NCBI GenBank assembly: GCA_024362935.1
Contig: JANCRA010000003.1
Coordinates: 49,141,844-49,205,843, forward strand
Direction of reading: 5' to 3'
Length of the DNA stretch: 64,000 bases
From: Setophaga petechia
Lineage: Eukaryota > Chordata > Aves > Passeriformes > Parulidae
In this document: one piece after another, positions 1 through 10,420 of the stretch
Position numbering within the stretch: the first letter of the stretch is position 1
How the letters are laid out: each line of letters begins with the position of its first letter
Program-made: the position numbers and the translations under genes
The notes under the pieces: model-generated
The model's database searches: none
What the model was told of the DNA's origin: nothing
Seen by the model: only the letters and a program-made list of their open reading frames with translations

Positions 1-833
1 TGGCCCAAAACCTTTACAGCACTGAAATTTAAGAGTACTTCGGTTATACATTAAACTTAGCAATTCAGCAGAGGAATATCACTTAGCAGCATTTGACCGT
101 ACTTATGCCTGATACTTGCTTGCAGGCTTGCCCCAGTCAGATGTCTCAGGTGCTAACACAGCTGAGAGAGCAGCATTTGTGCCACATTTGCCACAGCAGA
201 TGCAGACATGTGTGCACGCAGACAGACAGACAGAGAGCCAGGCAGAGTCAGTGCAAGGTCCCTGTGAGAAATTGCCCTGGCAGGCAGTGAAATGCTCCCT
301 GCGGATCCCTTTGCATCTCCTGCCCGGGCCAAGGGCTGGGCCTGGAGCCCTGGGGGGATGGGCCCAGGAGGCGTCGGCGTTCGAGGATCAGCCCAGGGCA
401 GCAGGCGGGAGAGATCCCAGCTGGGAGAGGCCCCAGTGCCAGGGAGCTTCTGCTCAGCGCTGCTGGGCCCAGCAGAGCTCCAAGGCTCTCCTTTTGGGCC
501 GCTGCTCACAGGGCCCCAAGGGATGGGCGTCACTCACAGCAATGCTTCACCCTGGCCACACTTGGGGCCGGCAGTTTCCTGTGGCAGTGGGAGAGCAGGG
601 ATGCTGTGGCATCCAGGGGAGTACAGTAATTTCCAAGGCTGTTGATAAAAGCCCAGCAGGTCGTCGGAGAGCAGCAGTTCCTGGGAGCAGAGGGTGTTTC
701 TGATCAGCACCACAGGAGCTGAGCCCAGGGGCTGCTCCTCAAGGCTGAGGCTTCACAAGCACGGATCAGAGCCCAGAGCGGCCTGGAAAGGGGCTGGGGA
801 TGCAGCAGCACAGGGAGGGTGATCCTGTGGTTA
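1..833. repeat. GC-rich 3'-flanking module of subfamily A genes
   Basis: No gene is seen here. The sequence recurs almost unchanged at about 6290-7050, 52690-53468 and 63590-64000, each time on the 3' side of a subfamily A receptor. It contains a short GACA run near 218-235 and a GC-rich core at 300-520. Open frames here are unconserved between copies. It is a passenger of the tandem duplication; any function is unknown. Confidence 0.7.
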
Positions 834-839
834 TTTATT
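834..839 (-). terminator. Polyadenylation signal of gene 1
   Basis: AATAAA on the minus strand, about 75 nt past the stop codon of gene 1. The same hexamer at the same spacing follows genes 7 and 12, which supports use as the 3' end signal. Confidence 0.6.
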
Positions 840-913
840 GATCAGGAGACTCAAGGAATTCTCAGGCACTGACCCAGGGTTCTTCAGCAGTGCAGTGGAA
901 GGGATCAACAGGC

Positions 914-1894
914 TCAGATAACTGTGTTCACAACGGGTTCACCTCCACAGGCAGTGTTTTCTTCTGGCTCCCCAAACACCCTGTGGATCACCTTCCTTAG
1001 GGCCTGCATGGAGGAGAGCTTCCTGCAGCTCTCCATGGAGCAGTGTCTCCAGCAGCTCCCCATGGAGCAATCTCTCTTCCAGCTCCCCACCAAGAAGCAG
1101 ATCAAGGGTTTGATGCTGCTGTTGATGCAGGCAAGTAGGAAAAGTGCCTGGGAGGGCACAACTGTGTAACCGAGCTGCTGCAAAAGAAAACAGACACTGA
1201 GGGGCAGACTGAAGAGTGCAATGAGGAAGATAACAATGTCGAGCCTCTTGTGTTGCTGCTGCTGCTGGGAGCCAGTCTTGAGATGAATGAAGAGGATTGT
1301 GCTGGAAATGACCATGGGTACAGCAAATAGGAAGAGGTTGAGGGCGTACGTGGAGGTGACAGCGACCTGGCATTGCTCCTGCTCGTGTGACTGGCACTGG
1401 GAAGTCACCGTTGGATTAACACCAACGAAAATGAAGAGGAGGACCCAGAACAGGGGAGTCATCAACACCCACAACAAGTGCTCGGACAGTTGGCAACCAC
1501 AGAATACCAGGCAGAGGATGGACCTGCACCTCTGAATGCTGATGAACATGAGCCGGTACAGCCCTATAATGTAGGTGAACAGTGACAGCTGGAAAAGCAA
1601 GCTCAAATACATCAGGGGCATTATAGCAGAGCAGGAGACCTCCTCCACAAGGAAGAGCAGGCTGGAGGGCAACATGAAGATGAGGAAGAGGAAGTCGATG
1701 TTGGCCTGTTTGGAGATGAAGTGGGTGATGGCATTAACATGCAGGAGCCAGAGAACAACTCCATTCCCAGCCAGCCCACAGAGGCCAACGAGCAGCATCA
1801 CAAAGTCAATGGCCATGTTGGTGACATTGATCTCACACTGACCAGGTGTGTCAGTCGGTGAGGTGAAAAGAGGGGACACGGTGCTCACCTCCAT
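914..1894 (-). CDS. MRGPRH-like: Mas-related GPCR, member H-like, subfamily A (gene 1)
   Basis: Intact 326-residue seven-helix receptor of the plasma membrane. Approximate helices: TM1 29-52 (GLCGLAGNG), TM2 64-85 with the conserved Asp at 67, TM3 94-118, TM4 140-160, TM5 181-205, TM6 218-241, TM7 247-269. The TM7 string SSIKPLICFLVGSW matches the MRGPR hallmark region, but Asn of NPxxY is Lys and Tyr is Cys. The usual ERC after TM3 is QRC (121-123), so the acidic residue is missing. Asn23 is in an N-glycosylation sequon. A Gln run lies in loop 3 and the tail carries a 9-residue repeat. The start is the ATG shared by all paralogues. The upstream acceptor (2010-2011) and the donor at 3321-3322 predict an intron that contains a solo LTR. 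Ligand and G protein coupling cannot be read from sequence. Confidence 0.88.
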   Translation of the reverse strand: MEVSTVSPLFTSPTDTPGQCEINVTNMAIDFVMLLVGLCGLAGNGVVLWLLHVNAITHFISKQANIDFLFLIFMLPSSLLFLVEEVSCSAIMPLMYLSLLFQLSLFTYIIGLYRLMFISIQRCRSILCLVFCGCQLSEHLLWVLMTPLFWVLLFIFVGVNPTVTSQCQSHEQEQCQVAVTSTYALNLFLFAVPMVISSTILFIHLKTGSQQQQQHKRLDIVIFLIALFSLPLSVCFLLQQLGYTVVPSQALFLLACINSSIKPLICFLVGSWKRDCSMGSCWRHCSMESCRKLSSMQALRKVIHRVFGEPEENTACGGEPVVNTVI

Positions 1895-2090
1895 GGATGG
1901 ATGGACGCTGGGCAGGCAGTGAGATGTGGCCCCTGGCTGTGGTCAGAGTGGATGGGCAGTCAGTGCTTGGAGAATCCAGGGATGGACCATGCGGCTCCTC
2001 AGCAGCTCCCTGCAGTGGGAAGGATTCAGTGGGGTGGAGTGAGATGTGCAGGGGAGGAGGGCAGTGGAAATGGTGGGGTGGGAGAGGGAA
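1895..2090 (-). repeat. Conserved 5' UTR module with splice acceptor
   Basis: This block lies directly upstream of the CDS of all 13 minus-strand receptor copies and looks more conserved than the coding regions. On the minus strand it contains a pyrimidine-rich acceptor ending CACTGCAG (AG at 2010-2011). Downstream of that is about 115 nt of 5' UTR. Other copies start right of 8113, 12415, 16367, 20125, 26690, 31425, 38852, 43432, 51590, 54530, 58946 and 62501. Confidence 0.7.
1943..1990 (-). promoter_or_regulatory. Upstream ORF in the 5' UTR of gene 1
   Basis: Fifteen codons, MVHPWILQALTAHPL then TGA, lying between the predicted splice acceptor and the receptor ATG. The same peptide is encoded at this place upstream of most paralogues. 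An upstream ORF of this kind normally lowers translation of the main ORF; that role is inferred here. Confidence 0.55.
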
Positions 2091-2198
2091 ATGGGAGAGT
2101 TGGGCTGTTTGGCAGGAGGCTGGTAAATAACACAGAAAAGATACATTTTCTGTTTTTCTGAAGTTTTCCAAAGTAAAGTGGCCCAATTTTTAAGGATG

Positions 2199-2728
2199 TG
2201 TTATAGATGGATAATGAGATGATTGGCTCTCACGGTTAAGGGATGAATACTGTGTGAATAGTAGGAAAAGCTTTATTGATGTATAATTAATTCATTGTAG
2301 TCTGTTGTTTAGATGTCCTCTGTTCTCCCCATAGTCCCCTTCTCCCCTGTCTGTACTGTTGCCATCAGAGAGCCTGAGTCATCTAGGACAGGTACAAAGA
2401 AGGGGTGTACAAAAACTTATAGCTGTGGGGGGAGGAGGTGCAGCATGAGAACACCTGACCCTCCAGTGAAGTTGCAGGAAAGCAGGCTCCACCAATAAAC
2501 ACAAAGAAGGGCTGACTGACAGACTTTGGAAGAAGCCAGGTTTAGCTGATGCAACCCTCAGGGTATCAAAAGTGAAACATCCATCTTGAAGATCAGCCAG
2601 CCACGTGGTAAGCAGCTATGAGGGAAGCTCCCAGGCCTGCTTCTCCTTATTTACTCCTTTTGTTGCATTTTTTATTTAGGTTTAATAAACCTCTTAAATA
2701 TATAAATAGTGGGTAGTTGTTTCTCACA
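2199..2728 (+). mobile_element. Solo LTR, family 2 (530 bp)
   Basis: Ends are TGTTATAG and CTCACA, with a perfect 5-bp target-site duplication GGATG at 2194-2198 and 2729-2733. An AATAAA lies at 2684-2689, as in an R region on the plus strand. The uninterrupted site is visible near 8413 in a paralogous unit. A 5-bp duplication fits ERVL-type elements. No internal retroviral genes accompany it. It lies inside the predicted intron of gene 1, antisense to the gene. Confidence 0.85.
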
Positions 2729-3320
2729 GGATGTAAAGGCTGGCACACAGGATGGCAAACATGGCAGGAACAAATGGAGAAGCAGATAAGGAGGCCTGCA
2801 GTGGTTTTGGGGCAAATTCTGGAAGAGGAAGCAACAGTGCATGACCAGAGGAAAAGTTCAAGGCAAGGGCACCTTTAAAATGGCAGCATTCATTGAATAT
2901 GACCACCAGAGAGACCCCTCTTAATGAACCTCCAGGATCATAAAAGGACTTGCAGGAGGAGGTGGATCCATGGAAATGAGTTCTAGGAAAAGGGTGTTTG
3001 TGTATTAGAAAAGAAATACTTTTTAATGCCTACATGTGTTTCTAATGGATTAATATCCTGTTTTAAAGTCTCACCACACACACAATACAAGGAGAGATCC
3101 CTCTGTGACCTGTGCAGGTCAAGAATTCCTGCTTCCTCATGCTTTGCATTGTGTTAGAAAGTTTGTTCTGGCCCTTTTCAGTATTCAGATACAGACGGGA
3201 TGCACAGGAGAAGAGAGAGGAGCTGGGAGGGCCCTGCGGTCACTGGGAGAGGGTGGCAGGAACAGAGCAGCTGCTGCAGGAGAGGAAGGTGGGGTAGGGA
3301 GGAAGGCAAACATTGCACTG
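2729..3320 (-). other. Rest of gene 1 predicted intron
   Basis: Contains a repeated module of about 200 bp (2729-2925) seen upstream of nearly every receptor copy, then a second repeated stretch leading into the first-exon block. No conserved coding frame was seen. Confidence 0.5.
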
Positions 3321-3322
3321 AC

Positions 3323-3533
3323 CTGTTCCCTGTGGGGCAGCAGCAGGCAAAGGGGTCTGTGCAGATCAGCGGCGCTTCCTGGTACCTCTTGCTCCTTTGG
3401 GATCCGTGTCCTAAAGTGGCTCCTGCCAGGTCAGGGACATGAAGGAGAAAGTGCCCAGGTCACCAGGAGCTCCCCATTTCCATCCTGCTGGCTCCTCTCT
3501 GTGCCCTGTCCTGGTGTTGCTTCCCAGGGCTCA
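3323..3533 (-). promoter_or_regulatory. Candidate noncoding exon 1 of gene 1
   Basis: On the minus strand this conserved block ends GGGAACAG|GTCAGT, a strong splice donor (GT at 3321-3322). Near-identical blocks lie upstream of other receptors. Mammalian MRGPR genes commonly have a noncoding first exon, so exon 1 is the best reading. The transcription start is not defined. Confidence 0.5.
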
Positions 3534-4300
3534 GTGGAGTCACAGGGGAGTCAGAAATTGCAGCTTTGGCTAGGTCAGAACGTCACTTCCTCTGAGATAT
3601 TTGTCTTTGGGTTTTTTTGCTGCAGAGGAAGTGACTTTTTTCAAAAGCTCTAAATGAAATATTTTGCAAATGGCTCCTCATTTCCTCCTGATGAGAAACA
3701 TTCCTACCCTGTAGAATAGAATGTCCCATTCTCCGAGTGCTTCCCTGTCCTGACCGGTTTCTACCATTCCTTGTTTCTCTTCCCTTAGGGGTCATTGTCC
3801 CTCCAGCAGCAGAGGGATGCTGGTGGTGCTGGTGGCATTGGAATGCCAGCAGTGCTGGCAGTGCTGAGGAGGCAGCTGGGTGCTTGTCAGAATTAACTCT
3901 AATTCCGAGAAGACCTCTGGGATCATTGCCAAAGCCTCCCCTGGTCCCAAGGAAGTAGAGCGGAACTGCTCCCTATCCTATCCTATCCTATCCTATCCTA
4001 TCCTATCCTATCCTATCCTATCCTATCCCCATCTCTGCACGCCATTCCCACCCCACTCTCCATCCTCACCCCATCCTATCACATCCCACAGGTTTCCCAG
4101 ATGGAGCCACTCTCCCAGTCTCAGCATGGCCTGTTAGGCTCTGCTCTCCTCTGGCTTTGCCAGCATCCAGCCCCCCTCCAACCTCCTGTGACCCTCTCCT
4201 GACCCCTGCAGCCTGCTCTGACACCTCAGAACCAACCCAGGGCTGATATTTTTCCCCTGACAACCCCATTCCTCGCCTGCTCCACTTGAGATCCCCATCA
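3534..4300. repeat. Intergenic repeated modules
   Basis: The segment 3570-3700 is the uninterrupted equivalent of the site that holds a family 1 LTR in other units. From 3780 the CCAGCAGCAGAGGGATGCTGG stretch recurs in about ten units. Nothing gene-like was seen. Confidence 0.55.
3973..4027. repeat. (CCTAT)n microsatellite
   Basis: About eleven copies of the pentamer CCTAT. It occupies the position where other units carry CCCAT or CCATG repeats. Confidence 0.95.
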
Positions 4301-4941
4301 GTGTCCTTGCTCCTCCTGGCCATAGGGTTCTAGGACCCAGGAGGGAGGAGGAAAGCCCAGCTCCAATGTGCTCTTCAGGAGAACAGGGGATTGTAAACGT
4401 GCCTGGAGCCGTGCAGAAATAGATTTGGAGGCCTGCAAAGTTTTTTGGGAAAGTTCTGTAACAAGAAGGAAGAGCATATGGCCAAAGGAAAAGTTCAAAG
4501 GTCACCTTTAATATCTCAGCACTCAGTGAATGCAACCACCAGAGACCCCTGTGAATGAACCTCCAGGATCATAAAAAGACTTGGAGGAAGATACATGGAA
4601 ATTAGTTCTAGGAAAATTATATCTATGAATTAGCTAAGAAACACACTTTAATGACTGTATGTGCTTATGATGGATAAAACCCCTGTTGAAACCCCTGTCA
4701 CCATACAGAGATCAGGGAGAGATCCTTCTTTGCAGGTAAGGAATTCCTTCTTCCTAATGCTTCCCATTGTTTTAGAAAGTTTATTTCAGCTGATTTCAGT
4801 GTCAAGGTACAGACGAGATGCACAGAGCAGGGGAGGGGGGAGCTGGAGTGGCCCCTGTGGTCACTGGGAGAGGGTGGCAGGAAGAGAGCAGCTGGTGCAG
4901 GAGAGGAAGGTGGGGTAGGGAGGAAGGCAAACATTGCACTG
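4301..4941. repeat. Repeated upstream module
   Basis: The segment 4330-4560 is a copy of the module also seen at 2729-2925, 14110-14345, 17760-17980, 49720-49960 and 60630-60860. The rest leads into another first-exon block. No gene seen. Confidence 0.55.
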
Positions 4942-4943
4942 AC

Positions 4944-5154
4944 CTGTTCCCTGTGGGGCAGCAGCAGGCAAAGGGGTCTGTGCAGATCAGCGGCGCTTCC
5001 TGGTACCTCTTGCTCCTTTGGGATCCGTGTCCTAAAGCGGCTCCTGCCAGGTCAGGGACATGAAGGAGAAAGTGCCCAGGTCACCAGGAGCTCCCCATTC
5101 CCGTCCTGCTGGCTCCTCTCTGTGCCCTGTCCTGGTGTTGCTCCCCAAGGCTCA
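4944..5154 (-). promoter_or_regulatory. Second (orphan) copy of exon 1 block
   Basis: Carries the same CAG|GTCAGT donor (GT at 4942-4943) as the copy at 3323-3533, with no receptor CDS of its own before gene 1. It could act as an alternative first exon of gene 1, or be a relic of a unit whose CDS was deleted. Confidence 0.45.
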
Positions 5155-5275
5155 GTGGGGTCATAGGGCAGGCAGAAGTGGTTTTACATCATTGGCTTCC
5201 CCAGAGTTCCACAGCCTCTCAGTTATTGTTCTTGATTTTTATCATTTTCCCTACAAATCAAGTGGTCTTTTTCTT

Positions 5276-5666
5276 TGTTGTGAGAAACGACACCCCACTT
5301 CTTTAAAAATTTTAAAATTTATTAAACTACAACACAGGACAAAATAAGGTCCAGAGGCACACTGCCTAAAACAGAAATAGTACCCTCGTTGAAACCAACC
5401 CCCCTGGTAACCCACCCGCCACATTCAGACACATTCCGCTTTTCCAGCACAGCTCCTCCTCCGTCCCGCCTTCCCGGAGCTCGTGCAGCGCTTCGGGCTT
5501 CGACTGCCCACCATGGTCAGAGATCAGCATTACAACTCTCAACATGAACACAGTACTCACGTCAGAAAAACTCCAAAGCTTAACAGAGCTTCTTTGAACA
5601 TTATAACACACGTAATCTTCATTCAACGTTTCTGAGAGTCAATCACCACAGCACCTGTTTCTAACA
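5276..5666 (-). mobile_element. Solo LTR, family 1 (391 bp)
   Basis: Ends TGTT...AACA; minus-strand reading gives AATAAA late in the element, as in an LTR R region. The same insertion is present in five other units and absent from the equivalent sites near 3620, 17080, 33160 and 45170. The target-site duplication is unclear (at most TTT or TTTG). It lies on the gene-sense strand, just upstream of the orphan exon 1. Confidence 0.75.
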
Positions 5667-6290
5667 TTTGTGAATGTCTCCTCATTTCCCCCTAATTAGA
5701 AACACTCCTTCCGAGGAGAGTGTCCCATTCTTCAACTGCCGAACCTCTCCTGATGGGTTTCTGCCATTCCTCATTTCTGTTCCCTGAGGGGTCATTGTCC
5801 CTCCAGCAGCAGAGGGATGCTGGTGATGCTGGTGGCACTGGAATGCTGCTGGCAGAGCTGCTGAAATATCTGTCTGCTTGTCAGAAACAGCTCCCATTCT
5901 GGGAACAGCTCCATGATCATTGCCAAAACATTCTCAGGGCCAAAGGAAGCACAGCTGAGCGGCCTTCTATCCTATCTCAATCCCATCTCCATCATCACCC
6001 CATCCTATCACATCCTACAGGTATCTGAGATGAAGATATTCTTCCACTGCAAGTGCTGCCCGGCAGGCTCTGCTCTCCTCCAGTGGGGAGATTTGGGATT
6101 GCCAGCATCCAGAGCCTTCCTGAACTCTTCCAGACCCCTCTGAGAACTTCCAGAACATCCCTGGGTCTGTCTTTTCCCCTAGGACATCCCTGCTCCTGCC
6201 CTGCTCCACCCAGGACCATGAGCAGTGTCTTTGCTTCTCCCAGCCACTCCTGCATTTCTACCTTGAAATAAACAATTTAGCCAAAAAAGG
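5667..6290. repeat. Intergenic repeated modules
   Basis: Copies of the CAGCAGCAGAGGGATGCTGG module and a pyrimidine-rich stretch with a few remaining CCTAT/CCCAT units near 5965-6015. The counterpart at 49190-49500 has a long CCTAT array at the same place. No gene. Confidence 0.5.
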
Positions 6291-7050
6291 ACACTTTACA
6301 GCATTTAGTTGGAATGGTATCTCATGCCTTAACCTTGCTTGCAGGCCTGCCCCAGTCAGATGTCTCAGGTACTAACACAGCTGAGAGAGCAGCATTTGTG
6401 CCACATTTGCCACAGCAGATGCAGACGTGTGTGCACGCAGACAGACAGACAGAGAGCCAGGCAGAGTCAGTGCAAGGTCCCTGTGAGAAATTGCCCTGGC
6501 AGGCAGTGAAATGCTCCCTGCGGATCCTTTGCATCTCCTGCCTGGGCCAAGGGCTGGGCCTGGAGCCCTGGGGGGATGGGCCCAGGAGGCGTCGGCGTTC
6601 GGGGATCAGCCCAGGGCAGCAGGCGGGAGAGATCCCAGCTGGGAGAGGCCCCGGTGCCAGGGAGCTTCTGCTCAGCGCTGCTGGGCCCAGGAGAGCTCCA
6701 AGGCTCTCCTTTTGGGCCGCTGCTCACAGGGCCCCAAGGGATGGGCGTCACTCATAGCAATGGTTCACCCAGGCCACACTTGGGGCCGGCAGCTCCCTGT
6801 GACAGAGGGAGAGCAGGGATGCTGTGGCATCCAGGAGAGTCCAGTAATTTCCAAGGCTGTTGATAAAAGCCCAGCAGGTGGTTGGACAGCAGCAGTTCCT
6901 GGGAGCAGAGGGTGTTTCTGATCAGCACCACAGGAGTTGAGCCCAGGGGCTGCTCCTCAAGGCTGAGGCTTCACAAGCACGGATCAGAGCCCAGAGGGCA
7001 TGGAAAGGGGCTGGGGATGCAGCAGCACGGGGAGGGTGATCCTGTGGGTA
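6291..7050. repeat. GC-rich 3'-flanking module, copy 2
   Basis: Near-identical to 1-833. Only small differences are visible, such as a 2-bp loss near 6528. No gene. Confidence 0.65.
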
Positions 7051-7056
7051 TTTATG
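7051..7056 (-). terminator. Variant polyadenylation signal of gene 2
   Basis: CATAAA on the minus strand at the place where genes 1, 7 and 12 have AATAAA, about 77 nt past the stop. CATAAA is a weaker known variant. Confidence 0.4.
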
Positions 7057-7132
7057 GATCAGGAGACTCAAACCACTGTCTCAGCCACTGTCCCAGGGTC
7101 CTTCAGCAGTGCAGTGGAAGGGATCAACAGGC

Positions 7133-8113
7133 TCAGACCCCCGTGTCCGCAGTGGGCTCATCTCCCCAGGCAGTGTTTTCTTCTGGCTCCCCAAACACCC
7201 TGTGGATCGCCTTCCTTAGGGACTGCATGGAGGAGTGCTTCCTGCAGCTCTCCATGGAGCAGTGTCTCCAGCAGCTCCTCATGGAGTAGTCTCTCTTCCA
7301 GCTCCCCACCAAGAAACAGATGAAGGGTTTGATGCTGCTGGTGATGCAGGTGAGCAGGAAAACTGCCTGGGAGGGAACAACTGTGTAACCGAGCTGCTGC
7401 AGTAAATTCCAGAGACTGAGGGGCAGACTGAAGAGTGCAACGAGGACAATAACAATGTCGAGCCTCCTGTGTTGCTGCTGCTCCTGGGAGCCAGGTTTGA
7501 GATGAATGAAGAGGTTTGTGCTGGAAATGACCATGGGTGCAGCAAACAGGAAGAGGCTGAGGCCATACATGGAGCTGAGAGCCACCTGGCATTGCTCCTG
7601 CTCGTGTGACTGGCACAGGGAAGTCACCACTGGATTAACAGCGATGACAATGAAGAGGAAGGCCCAGTATGGGACACTCATCACCACCCACAGCAGGCGC
7701 TCAGGAAATTGGTAACCACAGAAAAACAGGCAGAGGATTGACCTGCACCTCTCAATGCTGATGAACATCAGCCGGGACATCCCTACATTGTAGGTGAACA
7801 GTGACAACTGGAAAAGCAAGCTCAAATACATTGAGGGTATTATAGCAGAGCAGGACATTTCTTCCAGCAAGAAGAGCAGGGTGGAGAAGACCATGAAGAT
7901 GAGGAAGAGGAAGTCAGTAATGGCCTGGTTGAAGATGAAGTCGGTGATTGCATTAATTTGGAGGAGCCAGAAGAAAGCCCCGTTCCCAGCCAGCCCACAG
8001 AGGCCAACGAGCAGCATCACAATGTGCATGGCCATGCTGGAGACACTGATCTCACACTGATCAGGTCCATTGGTTGGTGATGTAAAAAGAGGGGACACAG
8101 TGCTCACCTCCAT
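7133..8113 (-). CDS. MRGPRH-like: Mas-related GPCR, member H-like, subfamily A (gene 2)
   Basis: Intact 326-residue receptor, aligned without gaps to gene 1. It keeps Asp67 in TM2 and ERC at 121-123 after TM3. TM7 reads SSIKPFICFLVG, so NPxxY is KPxxC. Other changes are Tyr to Ser in the TM3 string GMSRLM and Phe for Leu in TM1 (GAFFWLL). Loop 3 has QEQQQ where gene 1 has only Gln. The tail holds the three-fold 9-residue repeat CSMxSCWRH / CSMESCRKH / SSMQSLRKA. The start ATG sits in the shared CCATCCATGG context. No exon 1 block was found between it and the next receptor, so its first exon is unknown. Confidence 0.88.
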   Translation of the reverse strand: MEVSTVSPLFTSPTNGPDQCEISVSSMAMHIVMLLVGLCGLAGNGAFFWLLQINAITDFIFNQAITDFLFLIFMVFSTLLFLLEEMSCSAIIPSMYLSLLFQLSLFTYNVGMSRLMFISIERCRSILCLFFCGYQFPERLLWVVMSVPYWAFLFIVIAVNPVVTSLCQSHEQEQCQVALSSMYGLSLFLFAAPMVISSTNLFIHLKPGSQEQQQHRRLDIVIVLVALFSLPLSLWNLLQQLGYTVVPSQAVFLLTCITSSIKPFICFLVGSWKRDYSMRSCWRHCSMESCRKHSSMQSLRKAIHRVFGEPEENTAWGDEPTADTGV

Positions 8114-8161
8114 GGATGGATGGACGCTGGGCAGGCAGTGGCATGCGTCCCCTGGCTGTGG

Positions 8162-8209
8162 TCAGAGTGGATGGGCAGTCAGTGCTTGGAGAATCCAGGG
8201 ATGGACCAT
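8162..8209 (-). promoter_or_regulatory. Upstream ORF of gene 2
   Basis: Encodes MVHPWILQALTAHPL, identical to the gene 1 copy. Confidence 0.55.
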
Positions 8210-8299
8210 GCGGCTCCTCAGCAGCTCCCTGCAGTGGGAAGGATTCAGTGGGGAGGAGTGAGATGTGCAGTGGAGGAGGGCAGTGGGAATGGTGGGGTG

Positions 8300-8880
8300 G
8301 GAGAGGGAGGTGGGAGGGTTGGGCTGGTGTGCAGGGGATTGATAAAGAAGAGAGACTAATATTTTAACTCTCCTGAAGTTGCTTAAAGAGTGACTGGGCA
8401 CATTGATAAAAGGATGTAAAGATGTGGACACAGGATGATAAACGTGGCTGGAACCAGAGCAGAAACAGATGAGGTTTCTGCATTATTTTTGGGGCAGATG
8501 AGGAGGCCTGCATTATTTTTGGGTCAACTTCTGTGACAAGAAGCAAAAGCACATGGCCAAAGGAAAAGTTCAAGGCAAGGTCACCTTTAATATCTCAGCA
8601 CTCAGTGAATACAAACACCAGAGACCCCTCTGAATGAACCTCCAGGGCCATCGGAGGACTCCCAGTAGGAAGTGGATGCATGGAAATGCATCTAGGAAAA
8701 TGGAATTTATGTTTATTTTTAAGGTGTTCTTAAGATAAGAAAAACGTTTTTAAGTCTACGTATGGTTATAGTGGATAAAAACACTGTTGTAAAGTCTCAC
8801 AACAGCCGCAGAATTAATGAGAGATCTTTCTGTGTGTCCTGCTGCACAATAGTTCACTTGGTAACAATATTGGTTGTTGT
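8300..8880. repeat. Upstream module of gene 2
   Basis: Resembles 20320-20818, 51780-52310, 54720-55250 and 62690-63160. Near 8405-8425 it shows the uninterrupted GGATG target of the family 2 LTR. A roughly 30-bp stretch is repeated in tandem near 8471-8525. No gene. Confidence 0.5.
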
Positions 8881-10420
8881 TAGGAACTTTATTCTGTCTG
8901 ACTTTCGTATCACTCCTCATCCATGCCACACCACACCATGCCATCCCATCCCGATGGTTTTCCCAGTCCCTGGCCACTCCCTGGCTGCAGGTGTGGCCTG
9001 TTGGGCTCTGCTGCTGTCCAGTGGGAGATTTGGGATTGGTGGCACCCAGAGCCCTCCTGCCCCCTCCAGCCCCTGTCTGCCTGATGCCTTGGACTGGCTG
9101 CCTAGAACAGAGGCCAGACCAGGTGAAGAGAATAAAAGGAGGCATTGATGAAAGGCCTTCAAAAGGTTCACCTTGGGCTCTCAAAGCCTCTGAGAGGGGC
9201 TACACCCAAAATGGACAATGGTCATGAGTTTTTCAGACAGATGTAAGTTTGGTCCATTTACAAATCAGGGGTTAATCCTCCAATTACAGCTTCAGGTAAT
9301 GAAGTCATTTAGCTCCAGCTTTCCCTCCCCAATTCACTTTTGTCTGTACTTTTCTGGGCCTGAGGCAGTAGAGTGTCCTTGAATTGCAGGCCTAGAGAGA
9401 TTGGTTTGTCTGACCAAAATGTGCAGACAGTTAACTAACACTTTCCATGGAGCTTAGAGTTATGCACTAAGGCAGTACAGGATATGAAAAATTGAAAGGC
9501 TAAAATCCTAAGGCATCATGCCCCTCTCTGACATCCTCTAGAAATTCCCCCCAGGCTGCCTTCCCCTCCAGACATCCCTGCTCCTCTCCTGTCCCACTCA
9601 GGAGCCCCAGCAGTGTTTGTGCTCCTCCTGGCAATTCCATGCTTCTCCAGCCCAATGAACAGCAGTGGAGCCATCCCTGTAGTGCCTCTTGTTTGTGTCC
9701 AAAGGAGGTTGGGGGGCTGGAGAGCAGGGATGGAGCTGGGGAGGGGCATCTCCAAGAGAAACACGGCCCCAAAGCCTTACGGGGCAGCCTGGGGTGAGCA
9801 GCCCGTGGGGAGGGACTGGAGCCTCAGGCACGGGGCTGGGAGGGATGGGAAGGGCGGGAGGTGGGTGGGCTGCATGGGGAGTGGGATGGGAGGGTGGTGT
9901 GGGAGGGGTGGGACATGATGGAGTTGGTGGGAAGATGTGGTGGGAAGGTGTGGGATGTGGTGGGGCTGGAGAGAAGGTGTGGGGTGTGGTGGGGCTGGAG
10001 AGAAGGTGTGGGATGTGTTGGGGCTGCTGACCTCTGTGAAGTCTCAGGGAGGGGGGTGATGGCCCGTGGAGCCCATGGTGACAAACACAGGTGTCACCCT
10101 GCTCCTGGAAGGGGGTGGCTGTGCAGAGGACCACGGCCTCCTCCTCTCCTTGCTGCTGCACCCTCTGAGCCTGCTGAGGGAGCAGCTGAAGGCAGTGGAG
10201 AGGAAGAATTTCTGAAGGCAGAGACACCTTTGCACCTGGTTCACAAAATTGAAAATTAAATAGTTTTGGATAAAACTCCGCTGTGACACTCTCAGAGCAC
10301 TCAGGGTGGGGAATGCTGAGCCCCTGGGCCATCCTGTCTGTGCCAGCCCAGCTCTGGGCACTGGGGATCATGGTTGCTCCAGGGAGCACAAGCCATGGCT
10401 GTGTCCCCTCTCACACCACG
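8881..10420. repeat. Triplicated non-coding block, copy 1
   Basis: Matches 21655-23990 and 55245-56960. A degenerate CCATG/CCCAT stretch lies at about 8927-8956. A well-conserved non-repetitive stretch runs from 9110 to 9530. A G-rich minisatellite-like stretch (GTGGGAAGGTGTGGGATGTG motif) lies at 9895-10020. No conserved coding frame. Confidence 0.55.

Noticed and set aside
116..703. 195-codon plus-strand frame in the 3' flank
   Set aside because: GC-rich sequence; frame is shifted or shortened in the copies at 6.3, 52.7 and 63.6 kb.
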